Positions 58,422 through 64,000 of a stretch of 64,000 nucleotides of DNA are shown here, piece by piece. The notes beneath the pieces are model-generated. The model was not told the origin of the DNA and ran no database searches. It saw only the letters and a program-made list of their open reading frames with translations. The position numbers and the translations under genes were made by a program. The stretch's first letter is position 1. The number at the start of each line of letters is the position of its first letter. This DNA comes from an uncultured Christensenella sp. (GTDB lineage Bacteria > Bacillota > Clostridia > Christensenellales > Borkfalkiaceae): contig CAJTUK010000001.1 in assembly GCA_910579525.1 (NCBI GenBank), positions 372,001 to 436,000 on the forward strand, in the 5' to 3' direction.

Positions 58422-59741
58422 TCAGTCTGCGTTCTCGGGCGTAGTTTCCTCGCTGCCGTCCTTCTCCGCACCCGTATTCTCCGCCGCGGTCTCCTCTTTT
58501 TTGTTTTTAGAGGTCTTTATTTTTTCCTTAACCGCGCCTACCGCTTTAGAAATTATTCCCTGCTTTTTATCTTCCACTATAACGACGTTATCCTCGTCAA
58601 GCGAGCCTTTGACTTCAACCTCTTCATACTCGCAGTAATCGGGAGTTATGGCTTTTGTCGTCGTCTCGTTGAAGAACCTCGAATGTTCGTTATCGATTGC
58701 GACTTTAAATCCGTCCTTTTCCTTTACGGAGTATTTGCTGCTCATTTTAAGCACGACTTTATCTCCGCCCACAGCGCCGTGAACGTTGATAATATCCCCG
58801 AGCAGTTCAATCATTCCCGCGGTCATATTAAAGGAGCTGTCTTTGAATTTTTCAAATCTGTCGCTCTGCTCGAAAACGAGATTTTCGGGACGGATACCGT
58901 ACACCAGCCGTTTCCCCTCATAATTTTTCAAAAGCTTTTTCTGCTCCGGCGTAAGCTTGATTTTTTCGCCCGTGCCGTCTATAACGAAATATCCTTTGTT
59001 CAATTCGCCGTGTAAAAAGTTCATTGCGGGCGTTCCGATAAAGCCTGCGACGAACATATTCGCGGGATTGCGATAAAGTTCGTTAGGTTCGCCTATCTGT
59101 TGAATGAACCCGTCCTTCATAACGACAATGCGCGAAGCCATAGTCATAGCCTCTATCTGGTCGTGGGTTACGTAAATAGTAGTCGCGCCGACTTCCTCGT
59201 GTATGCGCACTATTTCGCTGCGCATCGCAACGCGGAGCTTCGCGTCAAGGTTAGAAAGCGGTTCGTCCATAAGAAAGACCTTCGGCCTGCGCACTATGGA
59301 TCTGCCCAGCGCAACGCGTTGCCTTTGCCCGCCGGAAAGCGCGCGCGGCTTTCTGTCAAGGTACGGGGTAAGTTTGAGTATTCTCGCCGCTTCCCTCACC
59401 CTTTTGTCTATCTCGTCTTTGGGCACTTTGCGCAGTTTTAAAGCATACGCCATATTTTTATATACCGTCATCTGCGGATAGAGCGCGTAAGACTGAAACA
59501 CCATGGCGATATCCCTGTCTTTGGGCGCGGCGGCATTCATAATTTTGCCGTCTATCAAAAGGTCGCCGTAAGATATCTCCTCCAACCCCGCAATCATACG
59601 CAGAGTCGTGGATTTACCGCAACCCGAAGGACCTACGAACACGATGAATTCTTTATCCTTTATGTCTATAGAAAAATCGTGAACCGCGTGCACGCCGCCG
59701 TCGTAAACCTTATTTACGTTTATAAGCTGTACCGAAGCCAT
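58422..59741 (-). CDS. msmK: Sugar ABC transporter ATPase (MsmK/UgpC type)
   Basis: 439 residues; the usual length is ~370. Walker A 'VGPSGCGKST', Q-loop 'VFQSYALYPQM', signature 'LSGGQRQRVALGR', Walker B 'VFLMDEPLSNLDA' and 'VTHDQIEAMT' are intact, followed by the TOBE regulatory domain ('GTPAMNFLHGEL', 'YGIRPENLV'). A charged ~60-residue tail rich in Lys, Glu and Ala is extra. One such ATPase often serves several sugar transporters. It is the last gene of the fructan operon; the matching permeases are not in this window. Confidence 0.88.
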   Translation of the reverse strand: MASVQLINVNKVYDGGVHAVHDFSIDIKDKEFIVFVGPSGCGKSTTLRMIAGLEEISYGDLLIDGKIMNAAAPKDRDIAMVFQSYALYPQMTVYKNMAYALKLRKVPKDEIDKRVREAARILKLTPYLDRKPRALSGGQRQRVALGRSIVRRPKVFLMDEPLSNLDAKLRVAMRSEIVRIHEEVGATTIYVTHDQIEAMTMASRIVVMKDGFIQQIGEPNELYRNPANMFVAGFIGTPAMNFLHGELNKGYFVIDGTGEKIKLTPEQKKLLKNYEGKRLVYGIRPENLVFEQSDRFEKFKDSSFNMTAGMIELLGDIINVHGAVGGDKVVLKMSSKYSVKEKDGFKVAIDNEHSRFFNETTTKAITPDYCEYEEVEVKGSLDEDNVVIVEDKKQGIISKAVGAVKEKIKTSKNKKEETAAENTGAEKDGSEETTPENAD

Positions 59742-59743
59742 TT

Positions 59744-60700
59744 TTATTTTACCGCCTTATCTATGATTTCTTTATTCCCCATTGCGGGTATAGCGCCGTA
59801 GCCCGTAGTGGTATACGCGCCGCACCTGCATGCAAATTCCAGCATATCCTTATAGCCGTCGAGTTTCAAAAGGTTATCCGCCCGACAGTTATTTTCCATT
59901 AAACGCGCTATAAACCCGCCGAAAAACGAATCGCCCGCGCCGGTGGTATCCACCGCTTTTACCTTGTAGCCACCGCATTCGAACGACCTCCCGTCCGCGA
60001 GGTACAGCTTCGCGCCCTTGCCGCCGTCGGTCACAAGCAACGCCTTCAACTTTCCGCCGAACAAAAGCTTTACGCCGTCGTCTCCTTTTAGTCCCGTTAC
60101 AAATTCGAGTTCGTCCGCGCCCGTCTTTATAACGTCGGCAAACTTTGCGAATTCGATAACGGTTTTACGCAGTTCCTCTTTATCTTCCCAAAGATTGAAA
60201 CGCAGATTGGGGTCGAAGCACACCGTCGCGCCCGCCTCAGCCGCCTTGTCTATAAGAAACCGGTGCGTCTTCTTTGCGGTCTCCGTTTTCATCGCCACGC
60301 TTCCGAATTCAAGAACGTCGCCCGCCTCGAACCGCACGCCTTTAAAATCCTCCTCGGTAAAATACAAATCCGCCGCGGCTTTACGGTAAAAACTGAATTC
60401 TCTTTCGCCGTCCTCTTTAAAGCTGACGAACGCGAGCGACGTGTCGTATTTGTCGGTGGTTTTTATAAAAGAGACGTCTACGCCCTCGCGTGCCAGCGCT
60501 TCTATCAAAAATTCGCCGAAGCCGTCGTTCCCAACCTGCGTAAGATAAGCAGCCTTTTGTCCCAGCTTTACCGCCTGAACGCAGACGTTTGCGGGCGCGC
60601 CGCCCGCGTTTTTAACGAATTCCTTCGTCTCTTTTAAACTCCCCGTTCCAACCGACTGAAAGTCTATAAGCAATTCGCCTATAGAATAAAGCTTACTCAT
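59744..60700 (-). CDS. Fructokinase-like PfkB sugar kinase
   Basis: 318 residues. 'NAGGAPANVCVQAVKLG' (substrate side) and 'VDTTGAGDSFFGGFIARL' (anion hole and catalytic Asp of the PfkB family) are clear, with 'FDPNLRFNLWED' between. In the company of GH32 enzymes the substrate is most likely fructose, giving fructose-6-phosphate for glycolysis. Its start overlaps the GH32 lipoprotein stop by 8 bp. Confidence 0.88.
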   Translation of the reverse strand: MSKLYSIGELLIDFQSVGTGSLKETKEFVKNAGGAPANVCVQAVKLGQKAAYLTQVGNDGFGEFLIEALAREGVDVSFIKTTDKYDTSLAFVSFKEDGEREFSFYRKAAADLYFTEEDFKGVRFEAGDVLEFGSVAMKTETAKKTHRFLIDKAAEAGATVCFDPNLRFNLWEDKEELRKTVIEFAKFADVIKTGADELEFVTGLKGDDGVKLLFGGKLKALLVTDGGKGAKLYLADGRSFECGGYKVKAVDTTGAGDSFFGGFIARLMENNCRADNLLKLDGYKDMLEFACRCGAYTTTGYGAIPAMGNKEIIDKAVK

Positions 60701-62252
60701 AAAAAGCTATCTCCTTTATCTGCGCCTTGCTCCCGTTAGAATAAAAGGCGAAGTTCTTCCTCTGTATACCGGCAAGTCTCACCGTAAGCGCGACTTTGCC
60801 GTCAAGATAAACCGTCAACACCTCGCCGTCTATAATTATATCCGCGCAATAATCCTTATCCTTTGCAAACGCAAACGGAACCGAGGCGAGCGGCGCGCCG
60901 TAGCGCAGTATGCTCGAAACGTCGTTATAACACACGAGCCTGCTGTTTTTTGTATCGAACGCAATGAGCGACTGCCCCAAACGGTTGTTGTAAACCCCGT
61001 CCAGCGCGAAAGTCAAACCGAAATCACCGTTAAAATCTTCCGCCCTCACCGTAAGCTCTATTCTCGTAACCTGTCTGCCGAGCCGCTCCGCACTTCGCGA
61101 CGAAAACCCTTCTCCGGAAAAAGATATCTCCTTATATTCCTCGTTTGTGCCGCCGCCAAACCTGTATTTAACCTGCGAAGAAAAGGCGTTTTTAACGCTT
61201 TCGGGCATAACGGCGCACAACTCGCCGTTAGAAAGCTGAATTATTTTGTGGGCTACAAGGTTGCCGCCCCAGTCGAAACCGCCCGTGCTTCCGCCCGAAA
61301 GTCTTGCGCACCAGGCAAATGCATAAAGTTCGTCGCCCGCCTTTTCAAGTCTGCCGGCATAAAACCCGCTGTCGTCTATGCTGTCAAGGGCAAACCTTTT
61401 CCACTCGCCGTTCTTTTCCGTTCTGTAACGGTAATGCGTCACGCGGTTAGCCCCCTGCTCGCTGTAAGCGAGGTAATAATATCCGTTATACTCCACGTAA
61501 GACGGGCACTCCATATTGTAATCTCCGTCGTCGTTGCGGAAGAACACTCCCTCGTCCTTCCACTCCTCCGTGCGCGCGTCCGGAGATGCCGCCGAATAGC
61601 GCTTTATTACTCCACGCCCGTAGTCGCGCGTGGTGACGAGCATATAATACAGTTCGTCTGCGTCGTCGTAATACACATACGGGTCGCGGAAATCGTTTTC
61701 GTATCCGTAAAGATTTAGTTCGTAATCTTTATTTTCGTCGTCGGCGTCCTTTACCCACGTTTGCTGATTGTCGTAACTCTTTGCGTGGCGGATAACCTCG
61801 TTGAATTTAAGTCCCTCTTCCTGTCCGTGGTCGTTGTGCCCCGTATAAAAGAAGTGAAAATTCCCCTCTTTATCCTTTATGACCGAACCTGTGCCCAAAG
61901 CCGCGTCGGGCGACTTTGCCGCGTCGGGGTCGGTATCTGTATCGTCGAAATTTATAGATACCCCGCAATCGGTATAGTTGACGTAATCGGTAGTGGTGAG
62001 CCGCGCGATAGGGTGATAGAAAACAGGGTTAGACCCCACAGTATCCTGCAAATGATATATATTCATTACCCCGTCGTCGTAAAAAGGCATAACGTCGCCC
62101 ATATACTTTTCCAACCCGTCTTCGTAAGTGGAAACGGGGAAAACCGTTTTATCGCCCTGATCCGCCGAGTTCTTGTTGGGCATAGAGCAACCGGCAAAAA
62201 TTCCGCATGCCAACACCGCCGTCACAACGGGCAAAAGCCGTTTTATTTTCAT
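60693..62252 (-). CDS. Secreted GH32-type glycosidase lipoprotein, divergent
   Basis: 519 residues. Signal peptide with lipobox 'IFAGC' (C22). The five-bladed propeller of GH32 is supported by 'NDFRDPYVYYDDADELYYML' (RDP motif) and 'NMECPSYVEYNGYYYLAY' (ECP motif), with a beta-sandwich C-terminal domain. The classical nucleophile motif WMNDPNG is replaced by 'VMPFYDDGVMNIYHLQD' (D59/D60), so the nucleophile is probably one of these aspartates. It would act outside on fructans or sucrose-like sugars, or bind them. It overlaps the next gene by 4 bp. Confidence 0.78.
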   Translation of the reverse strand: MKIKRLLPVVTAVLACGIFAGCSMPNKNSADQGDKTVFPVSTYEDGLEKYMGDVMPFYDDGVMNIYHLQDTVGSNPVFYHPIARLTTTDYVNYTDCGVSINFDDTDTDPDAAKSPDAALGTGSVIKDKEGNFHFFYTGHNDHGQEEGLKFNEVIRHAKSYDNQQTWVKDADDENKDYELNLYGYENDFRDPYVYYDDADELYYMLVTTRDYGRGVIKRYSAASPDARTEEWKDEGVFFRNDDGDYNMECPSYVEYNGYYYLAYSEQGANRVTHYRYRTEKNGEWKRFALDSIDDSGFYAGRLEKAGDELYAFAWCARLSGGSTGGFDWGGNLVAHKIIQLSNGELCAVMPESVKNAFSSQVKYRFGGGTNEEYKEISFSGEGFSSRSAERLGRQVTRIELTVRAEDFNGDFGLTFALDGVYNNRLGQSLIAFDTKNSRLVCYNDVSSILRYGAPLASVPFAFAKDKDYCADIIIDGEVLTVYLDGKVALTVRLAGIQRKNFAFYSNGSKAQIKEIAFYE

Positions 62253-63604
62253 AGTTTTTTACCCAATTTATATATACTTTTTACGCTCGCCGCCCCGTCG
62301 GTTTCAACCGAATACTTGCCGTCGAGATAAATTCTGCTCGAAATAACTTCTTTGCCGCCTTCCACGAACACCTCTATTCCGGATACGTCCAGAATCACGC
62401 GAACGGAGCACGCTCCGTATCCGCCGTTTGTTCTTCTCACGCAACCGTTCATGTTGTTCGTTTCGGTCGTATCGAGGTATACGCCGTTATCGCAACCTAT
62501 AACAAACTTACCGTTATCGGCGCGCACGGTCACGCTTCCCTTTCCGCCGAATTCTATCAAAACGTCCGCGGAGACGGGCAAACCGCCGTCTTTAAAAGGC
62601 CGACGGTAATTTTCTATCTCTTCGACGGGAGTCTGATAAATATCGCCGTCCAGATAAGAAATTACACGCGGGAGCGAAAACGCGCCGACCCAGCCGTGCC
62701 CCCACTCGTGCGTGGGGTAACGCTTGTTCCACATTTCCAGCCAGCCTATCATTACGGGTCTATTTATACCGTTTATAAACTGCGGAGCGTAAAACGTGTC
62801 GCCTTTGTCTATTTCGCGTATGAAATCCACGCGCATAGCGCCCTTTTTAAAATCAATATCGCCTACTATAAAAACGCTCGAATTAATGTTTTTAAAATCG
62901 TTTCCGCGCTCCTTTACATGGCAACCCGAAGCCGTGAGCACGTCTTTGCCTCCTACTCTGCAATAGGAAGGACATTCGCCCATATCGCCGAGCTCGTAAA
63001 ACGGGCCTATCGTGAACTTGTATTCGAGTTTATCGAGCCGCCCGCCCAAAACTATAATAACGCCCTGATTCAGACGGGTGTTCTTCCCTCCGACGAAAAC
63101 GTAATATTCGTTCCCGATTTTAACGGGGCAGGGGTCGCGGAAATCCGTTCTGCATATATCCTCGGGCAAAGTTTCGTTGTCGAAAACGCATCCGCGGTTC
63201 TCAAATTCGTAACCGTCGCGCGACGTAGCCAAATAAACTTCTTCCGTCTTTACGCCGTAATGCTCGAAGTGCCTCGTATAAAGCGCGTTGAGGCAACCGT
63301 TTGCTTCTACCGCCCCGCCCGAAAAAATGTTTTCGCCGTTCTCCTCGGGTGCAAGCGCCACACCCGCGTCCTCGTAAGAAATAAGGTCTTCCGAAACATA
63401 GTGCCCCCAATACATAACCCCGTTGATGGAATCGTAGGGATAATACTGATAAAACAGGTGATATTTCCCGCCGAAACAAATCAGACCGTTGGGGTCGTTC
63501 ATCCAGCCCACGGGGGGCGACATATGGTATTTTAATTTATACTTTCCGTTAACGCCGTCTTTGAATTTTAAAATATACTCGTTTGCGTTTTTTAAACCGT
63601 TCAT
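62249..63604 (-). CDS. GH32 beta-fructosidase (sucrose/fructan hydrolase)
   Basis: 451 residues from the ATG at 63604 ('MNGLKNANEYILKFKD'), chosen because AGGAC precedes it and the upstream gene's stop is six bases before. GH32 motifs are complete: 'GWMNDPNGLICF' (nucleophile Asp), 'DFRDPCPVK' (transition-state Asp) and 'GECPSYCRV' (acid/base Glu). No signal peptide, so it works inside the cell on sucrose, sucrose-6-phosphate or short fructans, freeing fructose for the kinase downstream. Confidence 0.93.
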   Translation of the reverse strand: MNGLKNANEYILKFKDGVNGKYKLKYHMSPPVGWMNDPNGLICFGGKYHLFYQYYPYDSINGVMYWGHYVSEDLISYEDAGVALAPEENGENIFSGGAVEANGCLNALYTRHFEHYGVKTEEVYLATSRDGYEFENRGCVFDNETLPEDICRTDFRDPCPVKIGNEYYVFVGGKNTRLNQGVIIVLGGRLDKLEYKFTIGPFYELGDMGECPSYCRVGGKDVLTASGCHVKERGNDFKNINSSVFIVGDIDFKKGAMRVDFIREIDKGDTFYAPQFINGINRPVMIGWLEMWNKRYPTHEWGHGWVGAFSLPRVISYLDGDIYQTPVEEIENYRRPFKDGGLPVSADVLIEFGGKGSVTVRADNGKFVIGCDNGVYLDTTETNNMNGCVRRTNGGYGACSVRVILDVSGIEVFVEGGKEVISSRIYLDGKYSVETDGAASVKSIYKLGKKL

Positions 63605-63609
63605 TTGTC

Positions 63610-64000
63610 CTAATTTTCCAGCTCGCTTTTCAAACAGATTTTTATATCGCTTATTTCCACCGTTACCCCGTGCAAGTCCGCGTTGGCACCGTTTCCGAAC
63701 TGCCACACGAATTTGTAAACGCCGTCCAGATTTTTTTCGTTACAGCGTATGGAATAAGTCTTTTCGCCGGCGGACATTTTAAAGTTTTCCCATGCGAAGG
63801 TATCCCAGTTAGCCGCAACCGTAGCCGCAAACACGCAGTTGAGTTCTGCCGAAGCCTTCGCCTTAAAAGTAATAACGTAGTTGTCCGCCGCGCCCGAAAG
63901 ATTGAACTCGGGGCTTCCCAATTCGTTGTTGCCCCAGTCGTAACCAAAGTTTTCGATTTCGTAAACGGCTTTGCCGTACTCCGTTTTTACCGTCCCGATA
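63610..64000 (-). CDS. Carbohydrate-binding-like beta-sandwich protein, C-terminal part (cut by right edge)
   Basis: The frame is open to the right edge; the last ~129 residues are present, ending 'ICLKSELEN'. 'YEIENFGYDWGNNELGSPEF' and 'VITFKAKASAELNCVF' alternate as in jelly-roll carbohydrate-binding domains (CBM4/9/22-like). It may be the end of a surface glycosidase or a binding protein of the fructan system. It stops 5 bases before the GH32 gene and is in the same operon. Confidence 0.6.
   Translation of the reverse strand, partial: IGTVKTEYGKAVYEIENFGYDWGNNELGSPEFNLSGAADNYVITFKAKASAELNCVFAATVAANWDTFAWENFKMSAGEKTYSIRCNEKNLDGVYKFVWQFGNGANADLHGVTVEISDIKICLKSELEN

Noticed and set aside
1..64000. 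CRISPR arrays, rRNA genes, reverse transcriptase or retron elements
   Set aside because: None seen: no regularly spaced repeats, no rRNA-like sequence, and no protein with RT motifs.

Overview
The window reads as a chromosome segment from an anaerobic gut-type Firmicute, most likely an uncultured Clostridia lineage. Grounds are the Enterococcus-type Na+ V-ATPase operon, the DUF1538/PII module, single-chain L-serine dehydratase, Gram-positive lipoprotein signals, strong Shine-Dalgarno sites and fructan-use genes. The lineage is inferred from gene style, without a marker gene.

Layout. 0-6.5 kb: the tail of a lipid kinase gene, a PAS/PP2C phosphatase, a LuxR-type two-component pair, a PepV-like peptidase, a YiiX-like cysteine amidase and tRNA-Arg(ACG). 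The tRNA 3' end is duplicated 151 bp downstream, next to a TetR-like gene fragment. 6.5-9 kb: a DUF1538 membrane protein with two PII-like proteins. 9-17.6 kb: a nine-gene V-type ATPase operon in the order of the E. hirae ntp operon, whose rotor subunit has Na+-site residues. 17.8-20.3 kb: an amino-acid ABC transporter whose binding protein appears circularly permuted. 20.5-33.8 kb: Sel1-repeat proteins, a MATE exporter, a DUF3737 protein, a small DnaA-box cluster, dnaJ-dnaK-grpE, L-serine dehydratase, an SGNH esterase, and two unrelated small genes that share near-identical 5' and 3' untranslated sequences.

33.98-54.78 kb: an integrated phage-like element between a tRNA-Ser(GCT) 3' end and its 17-bp copy. 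It has an integrase, a LexA-type cleavable repressor, small and large terminase, portal, a phi29 gp9-like tail-knob protein fused to an extra N-terminal region, a tail fibre and membrane proteins. I find no major capsid protein, scaffold, head protease, lysin or replication gene. Beside the knob gene is a tandem array of three lipoprotein genes; two are each followed by a displaced copy of the knob gene's 3' end. A decayed copy of the same 3' end lies 2 kb outside the element at 56.8 kb. A ClpP/SppA-like SDH proteinase and the lipoproteins have their own promoters resembling the repressor promoter, as expected for genes expressed in the lysogen.

54.8-58.4 kb: a zone with a broken flavodoxin gene, an M24 peptidase, a GNAT acetyltransferase, a frameshifted alpha/beta hydrolase and a thioesterase. 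58.4-64 kb: a fructan/sucrose operon (MsmK-type ATPase, fructokinase, a divergent GH32 lipoprotein, a classical GH32 enzyme and a partial surface protein running off the right edge). Extracellular cleavage, uptake and phosphorylation can be read from this order, but the transporter's membrane and binding subunits are not in view.
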